DNA from: Basidiobolus meristosporus CBS 931.73
Taxonomy: Eukaryota > Basidiobolomycota > Basidiobolomycetes > Basidiobolales > Basidiobolaceae
Length of the DNA stretch: 55,109 bases
Assembly: GCA_002104905.1 (NCBI GenBank)
Contig: MCFE01000592.1
Span: forward strand, 1 to 55,109
Reading direction: 5' to 3'
This document shows, one piece after another, positions 1-10,753 of this stretch. Made by a program: the position numbers and the translations under genes. Each line of letters starts with the position of its first letter. Positions within the stretch are counted from its first letter, which is position 1. The notes below the pieces were generated by a model that saw nothing but the letters and a program-made list of their open reading frames with translations, ran no database searches and was not told where the DNA came from.

Positions 1-521
1 TCAGAACCTATACAAGCTGACTTATATTCCATCATATCTGGAAGCCAATATAAGTAACTTAAATGAAGAAACACCAATGCTTTGGCACAGGAGATTTGGA
101 CATATCAATTTTGATTATTTGTGCAAAATGATCAAAGATCAGCTAATTTCTGGAGTAAAACTTGATCCCCCAGCTAGTATGGAGCACCGTGATGCCTGCA
201 TATATGGGAAACAAGCCAGACAACCATACAAGAGCTCTGGGTCAATCAAAACTAAGAAAAAATTAGATCTAATTCACTCAGATCTGTGTAGACCTATGCA
301 AAATTTATCCTTAGGCAGGATGAAGCATTTAATCACTTTTATTGATGATTATACAAGATACACATGGGTTTACTTCATGGAGAGAAAGGAAGAAGCTCTG
401 TCTAAGTTCAGGAAGTTTAAAGTCATGGTGAAGAGAGAAACTGGTGAAAAAATCCAGAAAATATGCTCAGACAATGGTGGAGAATATACCTCAAAACTCC
501 TCATCCACTTTAGAAAATTTT
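1..521 (+). mobile_element. Copia retrotransposon fragment (GAG-pre-integrase and integrase N-terminus)
   Basis: The sequence matches, nearly base for base, positions from about 53949 to 54469 of the copia element at the right end of the window, so it belongs to the same family. It covers the GAG-pre-integrase motif (LWHRRFGH), the zinc-binding region and the first part of the integrase core (DLIHSD and DNGGEYTS). It enters from beyond the left edge. Similarity stops near 521, after the codons for LLIHF, and the frame ends at a TGA at 524-526. The zinc-binding segment reads HRDACIYGK where the other two copies read HCEACIYGK, so one Cys ligand is lost. It is a decayed, truncated copy; nothing from 527 on resembles the rest of the element. 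Confidence 0.9.
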
Positions 522-526
522 GCTGA
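77..526 (+). pseudogene. Truncated copia integrase reading frame
   Basis: An open frame of 149 codons encodes part of a Ty1/copia polyprotein: the GAG-pre-integrase domain, a damaged HHCC zinc region (one Cys replaced by Arg), and the integrase core up to the second catalytic Asp in SDNGGEY. The third catalytic residue (Glu of the NGVAE motif in the sister copies) is missing because the copy breaks off. The last few residues (RKFC) are already outside the homology. It cannot give an active integrase. The start Met is internal to the original polyprotein; the frame is open to the window edge. Confidence 0.85.
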
Positions 527-1194
527 GGTGGTACATTTCCCTTCATGTGCTTTCCTAACTAATAGCACTTGCTTCCTCTTGAAACTCTGGTCCTAGAGGC
601 TTCAAATTGGAATGTAAACAAGTGCTAACAATAGAGTTTTGTACAGATCTATGACTGTATATCAATAGTTGCTGAGTCCCCACATGAGGCAATAATATGT
701 GTACTCAATATAGTTCAAAGCAACAGAAAAGCATCTTCACCATTTAAAAAAGAGAAAATGTACCTATTAGACCCACAGATCTGAGACAAAGACTGTGGTA
801 ATAATCCATAACTTGACTTCAATAGGCCTTTGTTCAAACATATTAATGTACACCATGTAGACATATTGGGATCACCAATAGCTAATCAAAGGGGGAATAC
901 TACGATATTTCTGGACATCAATTTTGGGGGATTAGCCATGGATATGAATGACAAATGCACTGAGATCCCCAAGTATTTCGTTGGGTTCACACAAGGATTC
1001 AACTAACAATGGTCAACGCTCAGCCAATTAGCATCAGGTCAATTGGCGTGAATTAATGCCATGATGAACCATTTTCACGATAATCATGACCTCAACTCCC
1101 GACGATGTGGAGGTTATCAGAAAGCTCCGGCCTTGTTTGTGCATAGAGTACTTCTATTCCCAAGACGCCCCCTTCATACACAAAGCCTACAACT
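527..1194. other. Intergenic, no gene recognised
   Basis: AT-rich sequence between the copia fragment and the EB1 gene. No LTR, no continued retrotransposon homology and no convincing exon was seen. The last 100-200 bases presumably hold the EB1 promoter. Confidence 0.5.
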
Positions 1195-2311
1195 ATGGGA
1201 GAAAGCAGAGCCCAACTTCTAGCCTGGGTAAACGATCTGTTACAACTCAGCTATACCAAAATTGAGCAACTTGGCACAGGTATGTCACTGCGATAATCCT
1301 CTCTCGCTTGTGAATGCTTACTCAACACGCTGTTCCATATAGGCGCCGCATATTGCCAGATCTTGGACTCTATCTACGGTGGGTACGCATAGCATATTTT
1401 CGCAGTTCCCGAGATTGACCTGGGTTGCTGGTTGTTAGGGGATGTGCCTATGTCAAAAGTGAAGTTCCAAGCCAACCAGGAATATGAATACCTCAATAAC
1501 TTCAAGCTGCTCCAAGCGGCCTTTCTGAAGCATCGTATTGACAAGGTAGCGTAGGTTTGCCTCCCCACCACCGTTTTTCTGGCCCTGACACTCTCCCCTC
1601 CCCGACACTACCTAGAATATCCCTATGGAGAGACTCAGTAAATGCCGCTTCCAGGACAATTTGGAGTTTCTTCAGTGGCTGAAGCATTTCCATGAGGAGA
1701 TTGGGCCAGACAGCTACGACCCTATAAGAAGGAGAAAGAGCACCTCCTCCGGTGGAACACTTTCCCCAAGCATACGCTCGAGAGGATCCATCACGCCATC
1801 CTACTCGAAGAGCACCCCAGGTATGCACCACGGTTTTCTACTGGACAAGTATCCGAAGAGTCCCATACTGACACGCACCCATGTACAGATCGTTCCGGCT
1901 CCAGGTCCGGAAGGAATGGCGTTCTTAAATCTGGTGGGTCGCGCTTCACACCCTCGTCCGAACATATGGCATTGGTTGAGGATCTTCACCGACAGATCTC
2001 TGATATGCAAGCGCAAATGGAAACCTTGGAGAGGGAACGTGATTTTTACTACAATAAATTGCGCATGGTGGAGGAATTGGCTGGACAAAATGTGGACCCA
2101 GAGGAACCCGCGACCACAGTCATACGAGCCCTCCACTCCGTCCTCTACGGAACCGAGGTAAGCCACCCTTACTAAATCCCCGAACCATGGAGTCGCGAAT
2201 TGATGCGGTACCCCTCGTGTGTAGGAAGGATTCGTCGATCCTGAGGATGTCAGTCAAGATTTAGCCGGCCTGCATCTAAAAGAAGACGAGGATGCCGATG
2301 AGACATTCTAA
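1195..2311 (+). CDS. EB1/Bim1/Mal3 microtubule plus-end tracking protein
   Basis: Six exons: 1195-1279, 1343-1378, 1439-1545, 1616-1820, 1889-2157 and 2225-2311. They join in phase to 262 codons, close to the roughly 268 of human EB1. EB1 proteins bind growing microtubule ends and recruit other tip proteins. The N-terminal calponin-homology domain is clear (ESRAQLLAWVNDLLQL, QILDSIYGDVPMSKVKF, KCRFQDNLEFLQWLKHF). A basic Ser/Thr-rich linker follows, then the dimeric EB-homology domain (QMETLERERDFYYNKLR). The tail is acidic and ends in DETF, in the place of the EEY/F motif that binds CAP-Gly proteins. All introns are GT-AG, 54-70 nt; the 1379 donor is GTGGGT. The start was chosen because MGESRAQLLAW aligns with the family N-terminus. 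No single frame covers it, so it is easy to miss. Confidence 0.93.
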
Positions 2312-2890
2312 ACGCACAAGATTTGCTCGCTCTGTGGAACTTTGGGTTCGTCACGGATCTTCAAGAAAATAACATTCAAGCTACGTAAGCATCGAACCCC
2401 AAGTAAGTCTAATTCAAAGTCGAAAATGGAAACTCTTCTCGGGTCGCTCTAGGCTTAGTAAGCAACCTTAATCAACATGCCGTGGGTGCAGCTATCCCGG
2501 TCTTGCTTAATTTAACCTTCCCCACAAATATTGATATTATACAAGGATTTTAGCTTTGATCTCTGATTACACAATAAATATATGTCCGATGATTGTCTCC
2601 ACAAGCCAATAGCCAAGCTCGATTGTGCCGTTCTGTTGAAGATCGCCTTTGGCTCGTGGATATGCCAATTGGATCGGCCCACTGTGGGAGAAAACCAAGT
2701 CAAGTGGAAATCATATGAGCTCGCAGCAATTGGTTCAAAAAGAGCGACAAAATTTACCAAGAGAATTGTTTGCTAAGGAACCGTCATAATAATAACAATA
2801 CAAAGAGATTTACAAAATATGCTGAAGTGTGAGGGGATCACTAAACCATTTACACCAAAAGAGGGGAATATTCTTCGGGCACCAGATAGA
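2312..2890. other. Convergent intergenic spacer
   Basis: Lies between the stop codons of the EB1 gene and the PH-domain gene, so it should hold both 3' ends. No coding signal or repeat was recognised. Confidence 0.5.
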
Positions 2891-4036
2891 TCAATATATA
2901 CAACTTGGTGGCTGTGGTGGCTTTCCACGAGGGACAGGTGGTTGAGGTGGAAGATGAGTGCTAGATCGCGGCAGTGAAAGAACGACCGAGGATTTCGAGT
3001 CAATCATAGAGGTGTGAGAGGTTTGGCTACGCAACGGGAACTCGCCGAGCGCATCTACATGGATGGGTTCTCCGTCGGAGGAGAGCAAGCTGCTGCTATA
3101 TTTCTTTCTGATAATGGCCGATTTGAGAACGCTCAACCAAGTCTTCAGCTCGTCAAGACACTCCGCCTGTATATACCACGAAACCCCGGGGTTCGTTATT
3201 TCAATCACCCATTTCTTCCCTGAAAATTTATCGGAGACACACGCGATGGTATCAGCTCGGATGTCCAAATGCTCATCAGCCACCGTGGTTGACTGCGAGG
3301 ACTTGAACCGGTACAGCACGTCGGGGGTGAGGACAAAAAACCGGCGCTTCCAGCTTTTACGAGCCAAGAATGAAGGATTAGTAATATAGAGCTTTTCTAG
3401 CCATCCTACTAGGATTGCAGCGACGAAGGTGTCATTCACTGTGATCTCGCTGCTTGGGCTACGAGTTGACGATTTTGCAGCAGAAGTCAAACCAGCATAT
3501 ACATTCTGGTAGTCCAGCATGCTGTTGGTTCGGTCGACCATAATACTAGAGGTATTGGAGTAGAAACTGGGTGTGTGCTCGCGACAAGATTTGTTGACAA
3601 TGATTGATTGGGTGCTGTAGAACTCGGGTTCGCTAGGAGTAAGCGGCTCGCCATATTGCTGAGCTCTTTCTAGGCAGCTTTCTAGATCTTTCAGCAGGCT
3701 ATGTACTCCCGGGGAAAGCGGCCGAGCGCTTTCTACATCGCACTCATCAAAGCTGTTCGCAACAGGCGAGTTTTCGCTCGCTTTGATGCTTCTTCGCTGA
3801 GAGGCGAGCTTACCTAGTGAGCTTCGGATAAGCTCAAGCTCCAGCCCCACGTGGCGACCGGAGGCGATGTGACTTGTGCGGGAATTGTGAAATAAAGAGG
3901 CAAACTCCTCATGCTCTTCGGATTTCCCTAGACTGGGCATGCCCCCTAGTATGTAGGAATCATCGCGGGAGTATCTGTGAGCCAACCTGAGCATGGGCGC
4001 TTTGGAAGGCTGTGGAGTTGACTGGTTAGAAGTCAT
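2891..4036 (-). CDS. PH-domain protein with proline-rich tail
   Basis: An intronless frame of 381 codons. Residues about 1-205 are low-complexity and Ser-rich, without a recognised domain. Residues about 207-310 form a pleckstrin-homology domain: GWLEKL at the start, KSWKRRFFVL as strands 2-3, and a C-terminal helix containing the invariant Trp (LDELKTWLSVL). The Lys/Arg-rich loop after the first strand suits phosphoinositide binding. The tail holds PPQPPVPRGKPPQPP, a likely SH3 ligand. Such proteins usually act at membranes as adaptors in polarity or trafficking; that role is inference. No orthologue was recognised outside the PH domain. The first Met of the frame is used; one or more downstream Mets are possible. 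Confidence 0.8.
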   Translation of the reverse strand: MTSNQSTPQPSKAPMLRLAHRYSRDDSYILGGMPSLGKSEEHEEFASLFHNSRTSHIASGRHVGLELELIRSSLGKLASQRRSIKASENSPVANSFDECDVESARPLSPGVHSLLKDLESCLERAQQYGEPLTPSEPEFYSTQSIIVNKSCREHTPSFYSNTSSIMVDRTNSMLDYQNVYAGLTSAAKSSTRSPSSEITVNDTFVAAILVGWLEKLYITNPSFLARKSWKRRFFVLTPDVLYRFKSSQSTTVADEHLDIRADTIACVSDKFSGKKWVIEITNPGVSWYIQAECLDELKTWLSVLKSAIIRKKYSSSLLSSDGEPIHVDALGEFPLRSQTSHTSMIDSKSSVVLSLPRSSTHLPPQPPVPRGKPPQPPSCIY

Positions 4037-6405
4037 CTGGGGTGATCACCAAAGATTTGAATGTATGCAAGGCAGAAAGGATGCGGGGTGAAATGTCGAG
4101 AAATTAAAAGGCCCACTCGTTATCCCACTACTATTTATAATGGATCCCAGTGTCTTAACAAAATATTAATTGCACAAGAGGCGGGTGAAACGGACGAAGG
4201 TTGAAACAAGCAATGAATCAATTAGTAAGATGATACCTATACAATGGACCGCAATGGGATGGGAAATTAAAAATCATGATCGCTGGAGACGGGCACTATA
4301 AATATGGACGGATGGATAGCTTGGTATCGGGAATTTACATCGGCTCCTATTAAGCCTTGCTGTGACAGAAGTCCCTGAGCACCAATCAGGCCCAAGGAAA
4401 AAAACTGGACGCACCATCGATTTTCTATTGATTCCATTGTGGCGGCACACGGTGTGTTATTGGCTATTTATAATCAAATAGCTGTAGATACAAAATAGAA
4501 TAGTCAGCTCTTTACGTGTTCAAAGTTGATTACCACTAATCCTTGACGGGTAAGCAATTGCAGTTAGATTCAATTTGATAATGGTTAGTACCAGCGCCGT
4601 ATTAACCTACAGCTGCTGATTAGATCTGGCTAACAAGTGGTGGGGCGGAATTCTGATGAGCAAAATGGGATATCGCTAAACTCCGGCTCCGCTGGGATTT
4701 CTGCGAATACCTGAACAGGTATAATTGCCGCTCAGCACATGGTTCATGCATCCATGTGCTGGTATTTGGCTCATGGAAAAGAGAGGAGCCCAGTTGCATG
4801 TGAGCTAATGAATTACGCAGCCTCAGGGTGATCCCGATATTTCCCAACTGATCGAGCGGTAGAATCACTGCAATATGACTTGGACTGTCCGGCAGATTGG
4901 TGGAGAACGGTTGGGCGAAACAAGATGTGTCATAAGATACTTGGCGCTAGTATAATGACCAAATGGGCTTGAGTCATCGATGTTCCGTCCGAAGAGACCG
5001 AAATATCCGACTTGATACAAAGTTTCGCTTTTGAAAACAACCTTGAAACGATGCGCATATTGTGATTTGGAGAGCATCACTTGCGAGAAACCATATACCT
5101 ACGTGATGGTCGCTTATCTATATCACAGGGCTCTCCGTAATGTATAGGTGTCCTAGTTTAATCGGGATGCACTTTGTCTCATGCCCCTCGTTAAAGCAGT
5201 TCCTGTGCATATGACCGTTTTAGATCATTAGCAAGATTGAATTGGGTATGATATAGGAGGTTGGATGGGTCTAGACAGCTGTCGGCTCGATGCTGTTGGT
5301 GATAACAATGAATTAGAATGCTCAAAATCAGGTGGAGGATGCGCTTGGTTGTTCGCAAAGTCTAAAGATAGACCATGAAAATTTCCTATCAGAATACAAA
5401 TGTTTCCATCCACGGTCGTTTTGACCACTGGCACTGCTGGTGACGTAATTCCTCACCGGCTTAACCAGCCGGCTGCCATTTTAGTAGCGAGCGCACCACA
5501 AACAAGCCATGATCAATCAAGGACTGTTTGTATCTGTGCTTTGAGGGAACACTCGCTTTTCCATAATTAGGGGGGTTTTCTTAACCCTGGTTGTAAACAG
5601 CATTAACCTATTCACCACAACGTCACTCTGTATGACAGAGACAAGTACCGAATTTTTGTACGCATTCCGAAGATGTCGATTATGTGATATCGAAATGGAA
5701 GATGGTGCGCAGCAGTGAAAGCATGTACCTGGCCCTATTGAGACCTCGTCCCTGAAGGAGCGCAGTGGAAACTCCACTGCACTTGCTGGTCACCATTTCA
5801 TCCTTGTATCTGGTCACCTGCCATTTTTCCACGGTGCTGATAGAGCCATTCCCACCTTGTCCGCTTTTGTTCCTTCGGAGTAATTGAGGCCTCATTCGGG
5901 TGGCTGCTTCCCATGTCTCACTCATTACCATAGAAGTATCGATTTGACAGTGGATTTCCCTTTAATAGTCGTCACACAAAATGTGCTTTCCTACCTAAAG
6001 TAATCTGAAGATTCTATCAGTGAAATCGGCATTCATAGGCTAAGTGGTGGATCCATGTTACGATAACAAATCAATGAGGCTATTATAGCAGAAGCGTCGG
6101 TGGAATACTCGAAGCCACGGATTAAAGTGGAAGTGCTATAAAAAGCAGAGATTTACGACGTCATATTCGTCACATGGAACATTGGAGACGTCGCTCGAAT
6201 ATATGGAGTGATGGCCAAATCACCTATGTTAGCCACATGAGACGTTGATCGCCAAGTGGACCTAATCAGGTGGAGATTTGATGGCAGCTGGTGTATTGCC
6301 ATCTAGTTGATTTAAATCTTACTGTATCACAGAGACCTCTTTATTGAAAGATGAGAAGATATGAATGATTGTCAGAACCATATGTCTCGTGGACATGAAG
6401 TTGCA
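4037..6405. other. Long intergenic region (about 2.4 kb), no gene recognised
   Basis: Only short overlapping frames on both strands, none with recognisable domains or a consistent splice structure. No tRNA fold, LTR or simple repeat was seen. The left end is the upstream region of the PH-domain gene; the right end is downstream of the sugar transporter. Confidence 0.4.
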
Positions 6406-7344
6406 TCAATCCAAACCATATAGATAGCTTGAATATATGACTAGAGAGGCCCCCAATATGAACGTGGGTGTGATCTGGAAGTTAAACAGGAATATGGAAA
6501 TAACACTCGAGATGACGATAGATATACTAGTTGCAAATCCTTTGAGTATATTGTCGGCGTACTTGACGACCATCGCAACGATAATTCCTCCAAACGCCTG
6601 GCATCCTATGGCCCCAAATGTCCATATATTATATTGGTACCAAAATCCATTGGTTCTAACCGATTCGCCGTCCATCCACATGACTCCCAAGAACAAGGCT
6701 GGAAACAGAGAAAAGAATGCAAGTTGTGAGTTACGTACCCAGAGAGTACTCTGGCTCCCCTTGAGGATCTTTTCAAAATATACTCCAGCAAGGCCGGACA
6801 GAAGACAGGCACAGATCACTGCAAGAAATCCGAGAGTTCGCTGAGAATAGAGGTCGGAATTTCCCTGGGATTTTTGGGAGGACATTTTGACCAAGATTAC
6901 GCCAAGAGTAAGCAGTAGTAGCGAAATCCATTTTTTCACCGACAATTGTCGTCTTAGCATGATGACAGAAAACAATGCTGTAGTGAGGATCTTAAGTTGA
7001 TATGTCACTTGGAAAGTTGCTGGGTCGAGCAGCTTCACTGCAATGTACTGAAGGTTGTTCTGTATAGTGTAAAGTCCGGCTGGTATGATCATTTTCCAAG
7101 AATCCGGACCAAAAATCCGTTGAAGCGTAGACGCTTTTTTGTCTCGTTTAGGTTGATCTTCTTGACTAACCAGTGTAAAACAGACAACCAGCTTTAAAAG
7201 CTCTGATAGTAGCACTGCCGTTGAAGTGGCATATTTTCCTTGATTGGTAGAGTACTTGAATACCAGCGTCAAGGCGCTATTTTGGACCACCAATATGAGA
7301 AGACTCACATACTTGATTGGAATGTGTGGTGAAGCAACTGACAT
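6406..7344 (-). CDS. UDP-galactose/UDP-GlcNAc-type nucleotide-sugar transporter (SLC35A family)
   Basis: An intronless frame of 312 codons, the usual size for the family (about 310-340). It should exchange a nucleotide sugar for UMP across the Golgi membrane. The sequence shows about ten hydrophobic segments and the SLC35A signatures NNLQYIAV, TYQLKILTTA, GLAGVYFEKILKGS, WVRNSQL and KYADNILKGFATS. The closest characterised relatives are fission-yeast Gms1 and animal SLC35A2/A3. The exact sugar cannot be read from sequence. The start (MSVASPHIPIKYVSLLILVVQNSAL) places the first membrane helix where the family has it. It is divergent from the PTPA gene, with a 498-bp spacer. Confidence 0.92.
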   Translation of the reverse strand: MSVASPHIPIKYVSLLILVVQNSALTLVFKYSTNQGKYATSTAVLLSELLKLVVCFTLVSQEDQPKRDKKASTLQRIFGPDSWKMIIPAGLYTIQNNLQYIAVKLLDPATFQVTYQLKILTTALFSVIMLRRQLSVKKWISLLLLTLGVILVKMSSQKSQGNSDLYSQRTLGFLAVICACLLSGLAGVYFEKILKGSQSTLWVRNSQLAFFSLFPALFLGVMWMDGESVRTNGFWYQYNIWTFGAIGCQAFGGIIVAMVVKYADNILKGFATSISIVISSVISIFLFNFQITPTFILGASLVIYSSYLYGLD

Positions 7345-7842
7345 GAGTTGAAGGGCAGGTGTATGTATTCAAGTTGATGCGTTGGCTGTAGTTGGAGTTG
7401 ACTATGGCTGCTATTTAAACTACTCCTATACAAACACTGCAATTGATGCTCGAATGGTGGCTAAATATACCAACGCTCTACTCATCTATGAGGGGATACT
7501 GGTAAGAATGCTTGTCTTGATTGGTTGATGCATCCCACAGACCTGGATTAAGGCGGTTTTTCACAATTAGTAATCAAAATGCAGTCAATTGATGCCATAA
7601 TAGATATTCGGTCAGAAAACCACCGTTCAGCCCGAGTGGTGCAATTCTACTCCATGGTTTGTTTGTATGCTTATCAGATGGAGCTTTATCATCGAAGATG
7701 ATGTGCAAGTCTGATATCTGATATAATTTGTAGTTGATGAAGAATGATTCATTACATCCCATAACCGTTTTTATTATTTTAATCATTAATAGTTGATACT
7801 AATTTTCGGTACATCGGTACTTTATGCATCCTTTATCTCAAT
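7345..7842. other. Shared upstream region of two divergent genes
   Basis: Separates the sugar transporter (-) from PTPA (+) and so should contain both promoters. No motif stands out that I would defend. Confidence 0.5.
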
Positions 7843-9132
7843 ATGGAGTTTGTAAAGCCCTCTATTCCAGCCCAACCAGCACCAGCAGTGGTACAGAAAG
7901 TGGTTACAAAATGCATCTCTCTCTCAGAGATTCAATGCATAGAACCTATTAGGCGAATCGTCGAGGAGCCAGATGTTCAAATTTGGACAAAATCCGAGGC
8001 TTTCGCTCGCATTATGACCTATATACATGCCCTTAACGAGAGTGTCAAGAACAAGAAAATCTCGGACCACGTGGAAGTTTCTGAAGTATGTCTCTCGTTA
8101 ATTTTCTGAACATCCGATTCTTATGCTAAGATGTCATTCCTCTGTAGAATGTCAACAAATTATTGAGCGTTCTCGAGATACTTGATTCTTGGATCGCTGA
8201 GATCCCTCCTTTACAAAACCCTCAACGGTTCGGTAATAAAGCATTCCGGACTTGGATGAAGCGTCTTAACGAGGTTAGTGAGTTGTGAGCTTGTCCACAT
8301 CTAGGAATATAAATATAACCTTTTTTAGGATACTCAAGAGCTCCTGAACGAGTTGGTCTCAAGCGAGCTACATCAAAGCATTATAGAGTTGAAGGCCTAT
8401 TTTTGCGGGGGCTTTGGCAATGCGATTCGTATTGATTATGGGAGCGGGCATGAGCTTTCCTTTGTAGCTTTTCTATGTTGTTTGGATCTGATTGGCTTTT
8501 TTGGAGAGTCAGATAGAGCTGCTACTGCGCTTCGTATAATAGTCAGGTAAGGTTTTCATTAGAATAGCATTCTCGACTAATACTCAAAGGGATGGCTCTA
8601 CTCAGGTATTTAGAATTAGTGCGTAAACTGCAACGCGTCTACATGCTCGAGCCTGCTGGTAGTCATGGCGTCTGGGGACTTGATGATTATCAGTTTCTGC
8701 CATATCTATGGGGGAGCGCGCAGTTACTAGGTAGTTCTTAAATGTCCTCTTTTCTCCAACATAAACTAACTGATTTTAGACCATAAACATATTAAGCCCC
8801 GTTCCGTTCTTAACCAAGAAATCGTTAACACTTACGCCTCTGAGTACCTGTACCTTCGATGCATTCAATTCATACATGAAGTAGGGCCATTCTGAGAAAT
8901 TCCTGGGTTGATCCGACTTTAACATGTGGTGTTCTTACAGGTTAAGAAAGGGCCTTTCCCCGAACATTCACCAATACTCTATGATATTTCCGGGGTTCCC
9001 TATTGGGGAAAAGTTAATTCTGGGATGTTCAAGATGTACATCGGGGACGTGCTAAACAAGTTTCCCATCGTCCAGCATCTACTCTTCGGAAGTCTTTTGC
9101 CATTCATTCCCGCACAACCGAGCTCGGGCTAA
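7843..9132 (+). CDS. PP2A phosphatase activator PTPA (Rrd1/Rrd2 family peptidyl-prolyl isomerase)
   Basis: Six exons: 7843-8085, 8148-8273, 8329-8546, 8606-8730, 8780-8880 and 8941-9132. They join in phase to 334 codons, as in other PTPA proteins (about 320-360). PTPA helps load metal into and activate the PP2A catalytic subunit, using ATP. Signatures visible in order: [40 protein letters not shown] (read across the exon 4/5 join), [14 protein letters not shown] and W(G)[15 protein letters not shown]. The last exon carries LFGSLLPF near the C-terminus, as in the family. All introns are 49-62 nt GT-AG. One or two paralogues are normal in fungi; I cannot tell which this is. Confidence 0.94.
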
Positions 9133-9540
9133 TCCACAAATATCAATGCGAATGCAAATACACATGCAATAACCAATCACCACTTTGCTTGTACAAAATT
9201 TCGAGGCTGTGTATGAATAAAGCTGTTGAAACACGGGTTATACAGCAAAGTTGAACTCTCAAATATTGAACCAAAGCATTTGTCAATGGCATGGCTCCCG
9301 AAATCAACATCGACCGATCGGCTGATAGATCTTGATGAATACCGTCTTTGAATATGTGTGTTCTCCGACCGGCTTCTGTGTTCAACTCGAAGCCGGCATA
9401 CCGTAATTTCCTAGCATTCACAATCGAGACCAACTTAGTTGAAAAAGTTTATTAAGGCGGATCATATTGGCAGCAAATGAAACGAGCTCTACATAAGCGA
9501 AAATCTACAGATAGTAAAAATCCCCGAAGCACATATAACG
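9133..9540. other. Convergent spacer between PTPA and the C2H2 gene
   Basis: A 96-codon frame exists on the minus strand (9143-9433) but it has no recognisable content. Probably just two 3' untranslated regions. Confidence 0.45.
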
Positions 9541-10753
9541 TCAACGGGAGCATTTAGCGTATGGCCCATTATTAGAAGCTCTAGACTCGTCATGTGTCTG
9601 AGCACGATGGCGAGTGTTTGCTTTGAGGTGACGATTCAAGGCATCTGTATTTGGAATGGTTAGACTGCATGCAGAACTTGGAGACTTGATAGATTTGTGA
9701 ATACCTTGTCTAGCAAAAGATCTACTACAGTTCTCGCACCGAAAGGGTTTTATGCCGAGATGTAACCTTGCATGTCTCTTCATATCGTGCTGTCTGCTGA
9801 AGGTCTGTCCACACGTCTGGCAAACGTATGGCCTCTCTTGAGTGTGGATTCGCATATGCGACTTAAGATTGTACGGCCTACTAAATAATTTTCGGCATTC
9901 AGGGTAGGTGCATTGAAGCTTCTCGGTCTTTTTTGCCATCTTAGCGCCATGATTGTTACTCACTGCATCCGCCAGCGAGGGATGGCCTCCTTGGAGCGGG
10001 GGTGAGGGTGATGCCAAGGAGATATCTGAGCCAGTGGACAGCTTCCTCCCACAGAGAGAATTGCTGCCCATGTCAGGCTCAACATCGACTCTACCTAGTA
10101 GGGGTTACTAAGCAGCAGTATGCAGTATATGTCTATCTAAGCATACCTTCTTGTACTCCCAAAACATTCGGGGATCCAAAATTCGCGGTATCCAAGTTTG
10201 GTAAAGTTTGATCAGCTTCCTCCATGGAGTAACAGGATGGCATGGTACACATCATCGAGTAGTCGACCGATCTTAATGGCAAATAGTCAAGTACCGCAGA
10301 ATTCAAAGCAGCGGCAACATCGCCGAACTCCTCTTGGATTATAGCGTCCAGCTCTACCGACGAAGGGCTGCTTGCGAGTGAAGTCTCGGAGTTCATCTGA
10401 TAAAAGTCGAGCGGCAGTTTCTCCATCATGAATGGAAACGGATTTTCGTTCATGGGAGCAAGTGAAGCACTCCAGTGAGGGAACCCATTATACTCGGATA
10501 TCTGATCAGGAAACAGGCATGGGTTGGTGGAGAGTGGATACGAAGGTTCGGGTAAATCCTGGTTTATTAGATTAGGTTTGTCACTTAGCCCAAAATACTC
10601 TTCGTAAGAGAGATGGGCGTCCATGCCAGCGGCCATCTCTGCATTGATTGCCAGCACGCCCGTGCTCTCCGCCTCACCGTAAGCCAAGCCGCACATGGCC
10701 TCACGGAACATCTCGTAGCCTTGCTTCTGATCGTTGACGAAGAAATAGGACAT
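9541..10753 (-). CDS. C2H2 zinc-finger transcription factor, Crz1-like
   Basis: Three exons on the minus strand: 10753-10147, 10094-9705 and 9644-9541, joining to 366 codons. Near the C-terminus are three C2H2 fingers: CTYPEC...HMRIH, CQTCGQTFSRQHDMKRHARLH and CENCSRSFARQDALNRH. The third is split by the last intron, between FARQ and DALNRH. The linkers and the words RPYNLKSH, RQHDMKRHARLH and DALNRH are the Crz1 signature, the calcineurin-regulated factor for calcium and wall stress. The N-terminal 220 residues are acidic and Ser/Pro-rich, suiting an activation domain. I saw no clear PxIxIT calcineurin-docking motif, so regulation by calcineurin is not shown. The start Met is the first of the frame. 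Confidence 0.88.
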
